A stretch of DNA of 64,000 nucleotides from the NCBI RefSeq assembly GCF_047948215.1, contig NC_134463.1, positions 51,884,201-51,948,200 on the forward strand. Direction: 5' to 3'. Made by a program: the position numbers and the translations under genes. Positions 11,641 to 22,500 of this stretch are shown here, one piece after another (the stretch's first letter is position 1; each line of letters begins with the position of its first letter). The notes below the pieces were generated by a model. That model did no database searches, was not told the DNA's origin, and saw only the letters and a list, made by a program, of their open reading frames with translations. The DNA is from Lycorma delicatula. Its lineage: Eukaryota; Arthropoda; Insecta; Hemiptera; Fulgoridae.

Positions 11641-12959
11641 TTAAATTCTAAAAATGTTATTTTTATGGGGTTTTATTTAACTTGGTTAAAAAATAATAAT
11701 TTTCAGTGTAATTTTTATTATTATACTGAAATTAAGTAAACTGTATTTTTGAGAAGGTAATAAATAGAAAAATAGGTTAATTATTAACTCTTTCGTGCTT
11801 TATCTTTATTAGCAAATTATAATATTCCGATATACAAAAACAAAAAACCCATAAGTAACGACAATGGTAATCAACAGTAAATCAACTTACTCCATTCTAA
11901 TACAATCTATGCAACGACCTAAACGTACTAAATCCATATATTCCAAGCACAAGAAAACTGCTATTAACAACAACAACTGATTCCAGAATAAAATCAAGAC
12001 ATCTTTTTACTGAAAAGTACTGGAAAAGCAAGAGAAAACTTGTTTTAAGTTTTTAAAAATTAATTATTTAATAAATTTAGTTTATTTTGCTATTAAAAAT
12101 AATAACATATTCTCGATAACTAAATATATTTATTAAAAAAAAAAAAAAATTACTTGTGTTCTTCCATCCAAATGAAAACACGATCATGATTCAATATTCG
12201 TTATCCTGAAATATCAAAATGAAAGAAAAATAATAAAAATACAAACCGTTTTAATTTCACCATCTTATCTGCGTTTTTTAATGTTTAATTTTTAATTTCC
12301 AGATTAAATTTTTTAACAGTATTTAAACATGATGAGTATTTCATTTTCATAAATTAATACCTTAAAATTTGAAAAAAGTTGTATCAATGAGCAAAAACCG
12401 TATTTTCAAACACTGCTTTTATTACTTATATATTGCTGTCTAACTTCCAACAGCGTAGTGGTTGTATTAATGGTTTGAACGTGGTTAAACTTCCTCCACA
12501 GTGAACAGTAATTAAAATGGAATTTAATCATGATGCAACTGTACCCAGTTTCACAGTATTAAACAATAAATATTCATTTTATCGAAAACAATGAAGCAAT
12601 AGCAAACGGTAACAATATTACAGCTGTACCATTGTTTCCTCTGATTTGATGTGAATCATCAGAAGAGATGATTATACATAAAACATTATGTTTATATTTG
12701 AAAACTGCACGGTTTGTTCTAATTCGGTAGTTTTATCTAAGCATTGACGACTACTATTATATAAAATTTCAAATTATTTTTTTATTGGATATATTATTTA
12801 ATATAATTTCCTTTATCTCAAACGCCTGTTAACAATTAATAACTTTTTATTGTAATGTTAAAAGTCGTAATTAATATTATGCAGTTAACAGTATTTTTTT
12901 TTCAAAATATAATGAAAATATGCATAGAGACAAAAATCACCTTAAATATTGGTGACCCT
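11641..12959. other. AT-rich DNA with no recognised gene
   Basis: No motif, no SINE box and no inverted arms seen. 12440-12640 is slightly less AT-rich but not identifiable. Confidence 0.45.
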
Positions 12960-13400
12960 GAGAGGGGGCTTTATTAAGTCGGCTTCAAATTTGGTCACTG
13001 TAGCCTTTTGCTCGAAACCTTTCGATAAGATTACGCACTGCATTGCGGTGAGGCTTAGAAAGCGTATTTGGAAACTTTGCATAAAACTTGTGCTTCATTA
13101 AATCAGTGTACTTGTTACTTTCACCAAGGAGGTGTTCAACGAGAAAAATTCTTTCCGCTATGGATATTACTATTACCTTTCTCTCAACTATTGATTCCAA
13201 TAAACAAAACAAAACGAAACGAAACACGTTCAATTATAACTCAACTGACGTTTTGGTTTATGATTGAGAAACGTCCAACGAACCCACTGGGCAACCAACT
13301 TAATACCGAAAGGAGAGAATGTACCATATTATTCTAAATAATACTGTACAGCGATTTTCCGAAAGCACTGTGAAATTTTCCATCAATGTGAAATTCAGAA
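12960..13400 (-). pseudogene. Tc1/mariner-like transposase, N-terminal helix-turn-helix fragment
   Basis: On the minus strand the frame 13233-12985 reads 'ISIAERIFLVEHLLGESNKY', then 'KFYAKFPN' and 'AVRNLIERFRAKG'. This is the arrangement of the N-terminal DNA-binding helices of a large insect transposase group related to Tc1/mariner ('T-AER-FLVE-YF---SY...F...FPG...IR-LI-RFR-TGSV'). The frame stops right after 'GYSDQI', and a shifted frame continues briefly (ATVTKFEADL). The catalytic DDE region is absent. The upstream part to about 13400 is probably the 5' UTR of the element. Two other remnants of similar transposases are at 30607-31542 and 34280-35150. Confidence 0.6.
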
Positions 13401-15007
13401 ATCACATATTTAGGTGTGATTAACGTATATGTGATTGTACATGTTGATTACCGAATTACTTAAAAAACTATATATTTGTGAAAAATGTTTTTTAATGTGG
13501 TACATGGTTGATATTCTTGTAACTAACTCAAACTGCTAAAACATTAATTTGTATTCCAAAATTAAACTATCTACGTGGATTAAACTGTAAAGATGAATAA
13601 TAAATAGTTCTTTGGTTGTTCATTATTTTTCACTGACTGCAGAAGTAGGAAAAGTTTCTAAATTTGACATGTAGGTATTGTTTTTATTATTTATTAACGT
13701 TTAGAAAGCGTAAACTCATAAATATGCCTTACTCGACCTGCGGTGTTTGAAATAGGGTTAATATTTCTAATTATATAATGGAGGGGATAGTGTACTGTAA
13801 CGGACGCCGTAGGTCCAGTTAGAAACCAATAGAACTGCATTACAGCAGTTCATCACCAAATTGTGCTTTCTAATTTTTGTTGAATAATATCGTATCTTGA
13901 TTCCTTTTTTGAATTTGACAATGTTTCTTAAGACGCTTTCTTGGCAATATATCTGCCAAGAACTCCGGGCTACTTTTGAATAATATTTTTGACGAAGGTA
14001 GTTTTTGTAAGTTAATTAATTTTAAAAAATAGATGTATAAAAAAATATAAATACGAGTAAACATTATTAATAAAAAACATAAAACCATTAAGAAAAAGTA
14101 AAAAAAAATTATTCCAGACACTGAAGAAGGTAGGTGCTATATTAAAAATAAACAAACTCAATATACTGTTTTTTTTTTCGGACGGAAGTCAAACGACATT
14201 TAAAGAATTAAAATTCAAAGTTTTTTATATTTTTTTCAAGGAAAAATTTAATTTATTCTTTTTAGAAAATAAATACATTTCTCGATTTCATCATTGAAAA
14301 GGGACGTTGCTGAGTTTTCTATTTCCTCATGTCATTCATATCAAGTTCTTTATGCATTTAATATTCATTTAATTTAACATTGTGTTACTGTATACAGTAA
14401 TAAAAAATATTAAATAAAGAGATAAAGAGAAAAATTATTTTACATTTTAACATGGTATTTTAAAATAAGTTCGTGATTTATTAAGAAGCATATTTTATAA
14501 GAAATTTATTTTTTTTCACAGATTATCATCAAGTTATATTAATTATAAACAAATAATTAAATTTGCTTTTAAAAGCAAATTATATATTAATATATATCCA
14601 TAATTAATATAAATTAATATATGGATACAAATTTGTAATTTTTAATTACTTATTAAAATATAAAAAATTGGGTGCGGATTGTTCAACACGAAATTTTCGT
14701 AATTTACTGCATACGTAAATTTTACGACGCGTTGGATTAAAATTTATTTATGTACGTATTAATATCCAAACTAGATACGAATTTATTTATTTTTTTTTAC
14801 TAATTTAAGGACATATAAGTCTTCATTTTTATAGTAAAAATCTGTCCAAATGATTTTTAATTATTAAAAAATTTACAATTTTAATTAGAATTATAATTAC
14901 ATGTAACTAGAAAAATAATTGAATTTTTATTTGTATTTCTATGTAATACCATCATTATTTTACTTAATATAATCAAATTTAAAAAAAATATGAACTCATA
15001 ACTTGCT
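13401..15007. other. AT-rich DNA with a perfect palindrome
   Basis: No gene seen. The one notable structure is the perfect 22-bp palindrome AATTTGCTTTTAAAAGCAAATT at 14560-14581, followed by an imperfect inverted repeat around 14594-14628. Confidence 0.5.
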
Positions 15008-15850
15008 TTTTTTTTGTCTTCAGCCATTTGACTGGTTTGATGCAGCTCTCCAAGATTCCCTATCTAGTGCTAGTCGTTTCATTTCGGTATACCCCGTACA
15101 TCTATATCTCTAACAATTTGTTTTACATATTCCAAACATTGCCTGCCTACACAATTATTTCCTTCTACCTGTCCCTCCAATATTAAAACGATTATTCCAG
15201 GATGACTTAATATGAGGCCTATTAAGCTCTCTTCTTTTAGCTATATTTTTCCAAATGCTTCTTTCTACATGTATTTGCCGCAACACCTCTTCATTTGTCA
15301 CTTTATCCACCCATCTGATTTTTAACATTCTCCTATAGCACCACATTTCAAAAGATTCTAATCATTTCCTCTCAGATACTCCGATCGTCCAAGTTTCACA
15401 TCCATATAAAGCGAAACTCCAAACGTATACTTTCAAAAATCTTTTCCTGACATTTAAATTAATTTTTGATGTAAAAAAATTGTATTTCTGACTGAAGGCT
15501 CGTTTTGCCTGTGCTATTCGGCATTTTAGGTCGCTCCTGCTTCGTCCATCTTTAGTAATTCTACTTCCCAAATAACAAAATTCTTCTACCTCCATAATTT
15601 TTTTTCCTTCTATTTTCACATTTAGTGGTCCATCTTCGTTATGTCTACTACATTTCATTACTTTCCTTTTGTTCTTGTTTATTTTCATACGGTAGTTCTT
15701 GCGTAGGACTTCATCCATGCCATTCATTGTTCCTTCTAAATCCTTTTTACTCTCAGCTAGAATTACTATATCATCAGCAAATCGTAGCATCTTTATCTTT
15801 TCACCTTGTACTGTTACTCTGAATCTAAATTGTTCTTTAACAATTGGCAT
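15008..15850 (-). mobile_element. RTE-like LINE copy 2, 3' half
   Basis: Near-identical by eye to 8329-9160, with the same poly-A boundary (T-run at 15008-15017). The 162-codon frame 15850-15362 has FADDIVILAESKKDLE, 'INKNKRKVMKCSR', 'EEFCYLGSRIT' and the intact 'FALYGCETWTIG' block that the first copy has lost. After a short gap the tail frame (15346-15155) has 'RRMLKIRWVDKVTNEEVLRQ' but ends early at 'RRELNRPHI', missing the 'GRPR' end because of a small deletion. It carries the reverse-transcriptase palm C-terminal half only; the endonuclease is not present on this copy. Confidence 0.8.
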
Positions 15851-16084
15851 TTGGTATTAATTTGCATTAATACCAAAAATTTCAATTTTTAGAAGATAAA
15901 CAAGCAAAGTACAAGATACTGAACGAACAAGGTAAAAAAAAAAATACGAAGCGAAAAATTTTGTCTAAACCAAATGAATTATAAAAAAATAAATTCACAT
16001 TTAAATATGAATAAAATTTATACTAAACAATTTTAAAAACGAAATAAAAAAAATAAACTAAGATTTTTTTTAAATTTATAAAAT
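15850..16084. repeat. AT-rich segment shared by the two composite LINE copies
   Basis: It matches 9161-9400 almost base for base, including the 11-bp inverted repeat at the LINE junction and 'AGAAGATAAACAAGC', 'TACTGAACGAACAAGG' and 'AATACGAAGCGAAAAAT'. It is neither LINE nor SINE, so it is either flanking DNA duplicated with the LINE or an additional insert. Confidence 0.7.
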
Positions 16085-16222
16085 GGTCTGGTCTAGTAGT
16101 TAACTCGTTTTTACAAATCCGTTGTTTAAGAACTGATTTCTGAAATTCAAATCCTAGTAAAGGGTAGTTGTTTTACATAGATTTGAAAACTGGACAGTGG
16201 ATATCGGTGTATTTTGGTGTTT
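16085..16222 (+). mobile_element. SINE family A, head and partial body
   Basis: The A-box-like GGTCTAGTAGTTAACTCG and B-box-like ATTCAAATCCTAGTAAAG are followed by 'GATTTGAAAACTGGAC' and 'GATATCGGTGTATTTTGGTG', which is family A sequence. It switches abruptly at about 16222 into the reverse complement of the family A tail. Confidence 0.7.
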
Positions 16223-16380
16223 CTTTTTGTTGTTTAGCTTTCGGAACCACCGTAAAGGTATTATTTCAGAGGATGAATGAGGTTTATATGTAAATGAAGC
16301 GTAGTCTTGTACAGTCTCAGGTCGACCATTCCTGAGAATGTGTGGTTAATTGAAACCCAACCACCAAATTACAGCGGTAT
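16222..16380 (-). mobile_element. SINE family A body, minus orientation
   Basis: Reverse complement of the family A tail and body. On the plus strand it runs 'TTTAGCTTTCGGAACCACCG', 'TTATTTCAGAGGATGAATGA', 'CTTGTACAGTCTCAGGTCGA' and 'GGTTAATTGAAACCCAACCA'. It stops within the family's 'ACCGGTAT' block, where the next SINE body begins in the opposite direction. Confidence 0.75.
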
Positions 16381-16570
16381 TTTACACGGATTTGAATACT
16401 AGATCGTAAATACCGGTGTTCTTTGTTGGTTGGGTTTTCAATTAACCACACATCTCAGGAATGGTCAAACAGAGACTGTACAAGATTACACTTCATTCAC
16501 ACTCATATATATTGTCATCTTCTTTTTTATCTGAAAGGTAATTATCGGAGGTTAAACAGGAAAAAGAAAG
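16381..16570 (+). mobile_element. SINE family A body, plus orientation
   Basis: It runs 'ACACGGATTTGAATACTAGA', 'ATACCGGTGTTCTTTG', 'AATTAACCACACATCTCAGG', 'CTGTACAAGATTACACTTCA' and 'GGAGGTTAAACAGGAAAAAG'. With the preceding minus-strand body it forms a large inverted repeat of about 150 bp per arm. Confidence 0.75.
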
Positions 16571-17031
16571 AATGACCGAAATAGTGCATAAAAGTATTGC
16601 TTTTCCATTTTAAATAAAATAATTCTTCCATACGATTTGTGTAATGTTTTATTTTATTTTTTTAATGACAATTTAACGAAGTTGTACGTCAAACCTAAAA
16701 TTTTCATTTTTGGAACCAGTTGTTTGTATTTTACTACAATATTCTTAAAAATGTTAAGATATATTTATTTGAAGCCTGCTTTATTCGGTTCATTCAATTC
16801 AGAAACCTGAATGATAATATATGCACTAATTTTCACTATAACTTCATTTTACCCTTAGAAATAAGTTTTTATATACTTAATTATAACTAAAAAATGGCGC
16901 TTTCCAAAAATTAAAAAAAAAAGGTTATGTGAAAGTTATTTTCTATAAGAGTTATGATCTCTTCATTCCGTTTTTTTTTTTTTTGCGAGACATCTTATAT
17001 TTTTTCTAACTTTTATTGGTATAATTTATTT
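16571..17031. other. AT-rich DNA with no recognised gene
   Basis: Featureless A/T-rich sequence with a poly-T tract near 16970-16984. Confidence 0.5.
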
Positions 17032-17553
17032 ATTGTTAAATATATAGTTCGTTTAATTTTCAATAGTTCGTTTGTTTATTTCAATATCCACAGCGGAACT
17101 TTATAACTTGTATTAATGTAAGCTTTCAGTTAATTTGTGATATTTTATTTTAGTGTTTTTAAAATCTTCATTTTACATTACGATGATTTTTTTTACGAAC
17201 ATCTTTACAATTCGCTATTTTACAAATTTTTATTGCTATATTTGATAATTCTTAACGGTAGATCTACTTTTTCTAAATTAAATGTTAATATACGCTTTAC
17301 AAATCTCACGGTTAAAAATACAAATAAACCGTAATTAAAAATAAGTGATAATACTATGATATAAATAAGAAATAACAAGATATTTTGTAAAAGAAATGAG
17401 TAAAATTGAAATTTAATTTTACATTATTTAAGCTTACATTATTACAAGTTATAAAGTTCCGCTGTGCATATTGAAATAGTGAGGGATAATTTTTAACTCT
17501 GGAAAGTTATGAGTTAATAACGATTTTATTAAACGAATTATATATTTAACAAT
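17032..17553. mobile_element. Foldback repeat with long inverted arms
   Basis: The left arm 17032-17125 and right arm 17430-17553 are inverted copies. The inner arms (17076-17125 and 17430-17478) match over about 50 bp with very few differences, including ATCCACAGCGGAACTTTATA against ATGCACAGCGGAACTTTATA. The outer arms match again over ATTGTTAAATATATAGTTCG (17032 onward, against 17528-17553 reversed). The right arm has about 50 extra bases between the two matched blocks. The 300-bp centre is AT-rich and has a 65-codon frame (17137-17334) without motifs. This is the form of a foldback or MITE-like DNA element. I could not identify a target-site duplication. Confidence 0.65.
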
Positions 17554-18944
17554 TCTTTAATAAGAATTTACAAAATCAGATTCGAAAAATACAAAATACA
17601 ATAAATGTGCCACTTAAGAAATTATAAAATATTTTTTAACTCCCGTTTTTACCTTTGATATATCTCTGAAATACGTAAAAGTATACAATTAATTATTGCA
17701 AATTAAAAGGGAAAATCATTCAACGGCAGATTAGCTTCTTTAATTCACTAAAATGAATTTTAAAAAACTTCAATTTATATGTTAAATCCACAAATACGCC
17801 GATGGATGGAGATAAAAATTAATTTTGAAACATTTTTTTATAAAAAACGTAGATTAGATGAAAAACTTATTTTACATATTGAAATAATTTTTTCTATATG
17901 CTGTAAAAAATAAATGTAAAATTTAGTTGTCAAATTTAGTAAAAAAATGAATTTAACCACTGGAGTGTTATAAAACTAAAGATAAAATCAGTTCACCATA
18001 TCGTGACAGTTTTCTAAGTCGAGAAGATGAATTGTACTCCCGGTTGGGTAGTCACAAATCCATAATAAATGCGTCAGGGTGAAGTTTTTGGTTTACATAT
18101 GAAATTTCTACAAATGTCTGAAAGGGAGTAAAACTGTACGGTTCTAAATGTAAAAACGAGATGGCCATCTGGTTTTTTTTCTCAGTTTACTCACTCTCGC
18201 AATCGCGTGCACATGACTCCTCGAACATAAAAATAAAGGATACTTAAACATCCTTTTCCATTTAGTTTTAGCACTGAATTTTTTATTTCACCAACCATTT
18301 CTAGGTAAATAATACAGGCATTATGATTTAATTGCGAAAATTAAATTTAATTCACTATAAATGGCTCAAGTAATAATTATATTTTAAAAATTACATCTTT
18401 GTCTTTCATAATTTTTACATGAATTTTTTGTCAGTAAATTTATTTTTATTTTCAATCAGTTCCAATTAACCGGAACCATAATTAAATTTGATTACAAGAA
18501 AAAGTTATATGAAAAGAGAGGTTTTTATTGGAATTTTTTAAAGAATTATTTATGCATATGTATGTACGAACGTGTGATATACGAGTATATCTTACACGGT
18601 ACAAGTAAATATATAACAACGATAAACAAGAACAATGATGAGTCAAAAGAACTTTCATCAAGTACAGTTCATAAAAAAAAAAGAAAATACGAAGAAGTAG
18701 TCCTATTAGTCACACAAAAAATCACAAAAACAAACCAAAAACAAAAAACCGTGAAATAAAAAAAAAATTGGACTAATAAAAGTAAATGACGAAACGAATC
18801 TAAATATTTTCACAATGCGTAATATCTTAATGTAGCTAAATTACCCTAAATCTCCAAGAACTTCACAAATTCAATTTGTACAGCTACATTAAGCGCTTAA
18901 TATCCTTACTATTATCCACAGCTTAACTGCCAGCCAGTTCACAT
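17554..18944. other. AT-rich DNA with a small hairpin
   Basis: No gene seen. 18826-18893 holds a 12-bp inverted repeat (CTTAATGTAGCT with AGCTACATTAAG) next to the palindrome TTAAGCGCTTAA. 18165-18260 has AGATGGCCATCT, a 12-bp palindrome. The 65-codon frame at 18562-18759 is lysine-rich low complexity. Confidence 0.45.
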
Positions 18945-19150
18945 GTCTATTCAGTCTCATTTTTTTCTCCTGTTCCCCTGAGCCGGCTCAACAATGAAGC
19001 ATTACTCAGCCCAGTGAAGTGTCCTTGCGACACTAATGAGCCTCCCCGCCTACCGAGTGAACGTCCGGCACGGCAAGGTCGGCTCACCAGTTCCGGTAAA
19101 ATTCCTAGACGCCGCCCGCCCGCTAATGGCGAGCGGCGTCTCGTAATGGC
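18945..19150. repeat. GC-rich island with hairpin, unknown origin
   Basis: A sharp composition change to G/C-rich sequence, ending in an inverted repeat AGACGCCGCCCGC / GCGAGCGGCGTCT (19108-19142; 13 pairs, one mismatch). The minus-strand frame through it is arginine/glycine/proline-rich and looks like translated GC-rich DNA, not a gene. It lies 50-100 bp upstream of an R1-like LINE body and could be a fragment of that or of a different element. Confidence 0.4.
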
Positions 19151-19199
19151 ATTATTAATAAAAAATTGATTACCTCTTGTGTAAAAATACTTTTTTTGA

Positions 19200-21120
19200 A
19201 TGATGAAAATTGATATAACGAAAGTTATATGAATCACTTTTTAACAAAGCGGCTGTCATAAGAGAGCCGCTTGGCAGGCTGTTCTCGGAGTGGCGTAGCT
19301 TTCCGGCTTGCTGGAAGGTGGCTTTGGTGAGAGTGCTCTTAAAATCAGGAAAGGATCCTAGTGAGGTCATTAGTTGTCGACCCATCAACCTCTTGCCGAT
19401 TATCGGTAAGTTGCTGGAAGGCTGGTTGTGGAAGGGCTTTGGGAAAGCATCGATATGAACTGTTTTCTGAATCGAGGCCTGTATGGCTTCATGAAAGGGG
19501 TTGGCACCGAGGATTTCATCTTAAATGCTCTTGCCGAGGTGGAAATCGCGGACTATGAATATCTTTTGGCAATCTTTATTGGCAAAGAGGCAGAATTTCC
19601 TTTCTTGTGTTGGAGTTCTATCTCCTCTATGAGTTGGAACGGGGTAATGTTCCCGTAGCCCTACGTAACAACTTGTTTAACCGCACGGTTGTGCTTAAAG
19701 ATGCGGACCTAATTGTGAAAAATCCGTCACCAGGAGAAGCCCCAGCAGGGTTCTGTTCTCGTTCCCTTACTGTGAAATTTGGTTTTTGACGGATTTCTGG
19801 GATTGACATTCTCAGAAGGGGTCACGGCCCAGGCTTTCGCCGATGACTCTCTCCTATTAGTTCGTGGTAACTCACGACGGCAGCTGGAAGATCGATCGCA
19901 GGCGGTTTTGTCGACCGCAAAGGGCTGGATTTACATGCAAAATTTAATTATTTCTGTGCCCAAGACGAAGTACTGAAGGGTGCAGACACATTATCGTACA
20001 GTCTGAACCCCCACATTAAGTTCATAAGTACCTAGGTGTTTTGTTTCATGAAAAGTTGCTGTAGAGCAAACACATTAAGCAAGTAGCGGCGGATGTCGTC
20101 TCAGTGATGTACAAACTTAGAAGGGTTGCTTGCAAAGATTGTGGGTTGTCGGGCCGTCAAATATACATAGTGTAGCGAAGTGTCTTTGAAAGCATGACCC
20201 TTTATGCGGCGCCCGTTTGGGCGAATAGGTTGGATATGAATAGAGCACTTGTTCAAAACTTAAGGAGTGTCCAACGCAGATCCTTAATTGTGTGCACTGG
20301 TGTTTTTAAGGTAACCACCTACAAGGCCACCATCGTATTGGGGAATGCTCTCCCAATCGATTTTGTGGCGAAAGTTTGGACAGCCATGTGAAATTTGCGA
20401 AGAATTCGGAAGGCCGAGGTGTTTGGGATGCGGTATCAAGCCGGGCCAGTACCGGAGCGGAACGGTGATCTGATCAGTTAGATTTCTAACAGTTGCCCAT
20501 CTCCGCCTGCGTAGGAGGCTTTACAGTCTCGTGATGGATGCATGGCAGCAAGAATGGCACGGCACAACTAAGGGAAGGTTCTTCTACAGATTAAGACACG
20601 ACTTGGGCGGATGGTATCCCTCTGCTTGGTTTTAAAGGGCAACGGATGTCCAGGTGCTCTCCAACCACGCAAACTTGAACCAATATTTGTTTAGGTTCCG
20701 CCTGGCAGCTGATGAGCTGTGCGTCTGCGGGGAGGACCAGTCGAACAATCACACGATGTTCGACTGCCCAGTTCTTGAGGGGGCCAGAACTCAGGCCACC
20801 CTGGAACTAGAGGTTAAGGGGAAAATTGGCCACTCGTAAGCGGCGAGTCAATGTGGTGAGAGCCTCATAGTCGGACCGAGTGTGTTTTTCTTGATGCCGT
20901 TGCGTTGTTCAATTGGCATCAGTAGTTTTTCGGGGAAAAATGACTCCTACCGTGCTGCTGGGGGAAATTACCCCCAGCAATAACCTCAGTGATGGTTGGC
21001 CACCAGCCAATAAAGCTCCAAGCGCTTTATATGAAGGACAGGTACTTGCTGGCATTCAGCGACTAAGGCGTGACAGCGAATTGGTGTCTTGACGACGTAA
21101 ATTAATTTATTGAGTGTCAT
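19200..21120 (+). mobile_element. R1-like LINE, 5'-truncated and decayed
   Basis: A plus-strand reverse-transcriptase region with internal gaps, C-terminal tail, and a 3' UTR from about 20840 to 21120. The endonuclease is absent. Base composition is far less AT-rich than the surroundings. The 3' UTR has the hairpin TGCTGGGGG / CCCCCAGCA (20956-20979) and is followed by a second perfect hairpin at 21125-21165. Protein features are given in the next entry. No poly-A tail is obvious, which differs from the LINEs at 54860-57313 and 8329-10470. Confidence 0.7.
19230..20838 (+). pseudogene. R1-like reverse transcriptase and C-terminal domain
   Basis: Successive frames give 'LFSEWRSFPACWKVALVRVL' (about 19280-19340) and 'SCRPINLLPIIGKLLEG' (RT block 1, about 19370-19420). 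RT block 2 is diverged with a gap. Then come 'NRTVVLKDADLIV', the catalytic AFADDSLLLV (FADD at 19836-19847) and 'KYLGVLFHEKL' (about 20020-20060). The tail has 'YAAPVWANRLDMNRALVQNL', 'RSVQRRSLIVCTG' (20194-20310) and a zinc-knuckle-like 'CVCGEDQSNNHTMFDC' (20720-20767). This layout fits the R1/Jockey group of LINEs. At least four frame breaks and several stops, plus loss of the sequence between the fingers and the 'GVPQG'-like region, show it is dead. Confidence 0.75.
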
Positions 21121-21124
21121 ATAT

Positions 21125-21165
21125 ATTTTATTAGTTGACACGGTGCGCCCGTCAACTAATAAAAT
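21125..21165. repeat. Perfect 15-bp hairpin at LINE 3' end
   Basis: ATTTTATTAGTTGAC and GTCAACTAATAAAAT pair perfectly around the 11-base loop ACGGTGCGCCC. It lies immediately after the R1-like LINE 3' UTR. It may be part of that UTR or the inverted ends of a tiny foldback element. Confidence 0.75.
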
Positions 21166-21700
21166 TTACTTTACTTCATTTGGTTAAAGTGTTTATTAAA
21201 TGTGCACAATGTTGTATTAATGTTCAAGGGGTATTTTCAACACCTTTTATAAATTATTCCAGTTATTCTAATATCTGTTTCTATACAATGACGAAATAAA
21301 AAACAAAATAATAATTGAAAAGTTGTTTCATTACACTTCCATAATTCTAGCGTCAGCAACTTTCCGAAAGCTTTGTAGAATTCTTTCATTCGTATGAAGA
21401 TTACTAATTAAAAGGTTAACAAATTATTGTTAAATTTGGTTTAAATTTTTTGACACAAATTTTCTCAGTTCTATTGAACTGTGACTTTAAAAAAGGAATA
21501 TATTACAAACCTGATTCCGTCGCATATTAATTTCTTGCTTTACATGTTTCTTCCAATCGTCTATTGGACAAGAATAACAATAATAAATCTAATTAAGGTG
21601 TTACAATAAAAATTAATGTATTTACAATTCAAAAACAGTTTCGGTAGAGAACAAGTAATTTGTTGAACCAAATTTTTACTTGTCGTTTTAGGTAGATTTC
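21166..21700. other. AT-rich DNA with no recognised gene
   Basis: Featureless between the LINE hairpin and the dispersed repeat. Confidence 0.45.
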
Positions 21701-22500
21701 TTAAGAAAGCTACCAACTTAATGGCTACCATGATTCGACTTCCGGGAAATTTCGACATATCTTCGCGTTTCACATCCCCCAGACCCTAAAAACCACAGTC
21801 AGCTCAAAGGTTTATATATACATTTATCTCTTTCTCACTCACTCTCTCTATCTCTCGCTATATATATATATATATATGCATGTACATATATATAAATATA
21901 TAACATTCTTGTGAACACGATAAATGCCGTAATATTGCGCCATCACTTTCGAATTGTTTCCTAAAAATAACTCAATCCAAAATCGGACCATGAGGGTGGA
22001 AATGGGTTGGCTTTTTCGAAAAAAAAAATATTGTGTAACGACTTCCTTATTCAGTAAAATATCGAATGCGTTTAAAGTTCCTACTATTTTTTGGATAAGG
22101 GCCTAAAATTTATGTAAGTAAAGTTTTTTGATATAAGCAACCAGTGGCCCAGGGGGTAGAAACAATGGAATTTCAAAGACAAAAAAACACACCTACCTTA
22201 ATAGGCCCAGTATCGAATCAGTTTAAGGTGGTCGTTAGTCCTTTAAAATTATCTAAAATTTTGTCTGTAATAATTTTTGATATGACCAACCCTTACGGCA
22301 AGGGATGACCAAAGCATTGCTGGAATTGTAAAATGGGGCTTGTTGCATGCTAACACGTGAAACTTTTTTTTCATATGCAATCATTATCGTATTGAGTACA
22401 TTTGAAGTTTTTCTTAACTTTAAGGTGGACATTTTTTTTATGCCCTATTTAGCACCGATGAAATCTACCTCCGCCTTCCAGCGTGCCAAAAGTGAGTTTT
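21700..22500 (+). repeat. Dispersed repeat, copy 2 (longer)
   Basis: Its first 290 bp match 7704-7980 in reverse: 'ACCATGATTCGACTTCC', 'ACATATCTTCGCGTTTC', a pyrimidine/TA microsatellite (21826-21902), 'CACTTTCGAATTGTTTCC' and 'AAAAATAACTCAATCCAAAA'. The remainder to about 22500 extends beyond the first copy and has a less AT-rich texture, with 'GACTTCCTTATTCAGTAAAA', 'ACCAGTGGCCCAGGGGGTAG' and 'CCAACCCTTACGGCAAGG'. There is no coding sequence that I recognise. Likely a transposable-element fragment of undetermined class. Confidence 0.55.
21826..21902. repeat. (TC)n/(TA)n compound microsatellite
   Basis: A pyrimidine-rich CTCT run passes into a TATA run interrupted by GCATGTAC. A shorter TA run occupies the same place in the repeat copy at 7860-7885, so the microsatellite is part of the repeat. 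Confidence 0.8.

Noticed and set aside
19627..20391. Several overlapping open frames on both strands
   Set aside because: They are pieces or shadows of the R1-like LINE reverse transcriptase, not separate genes.
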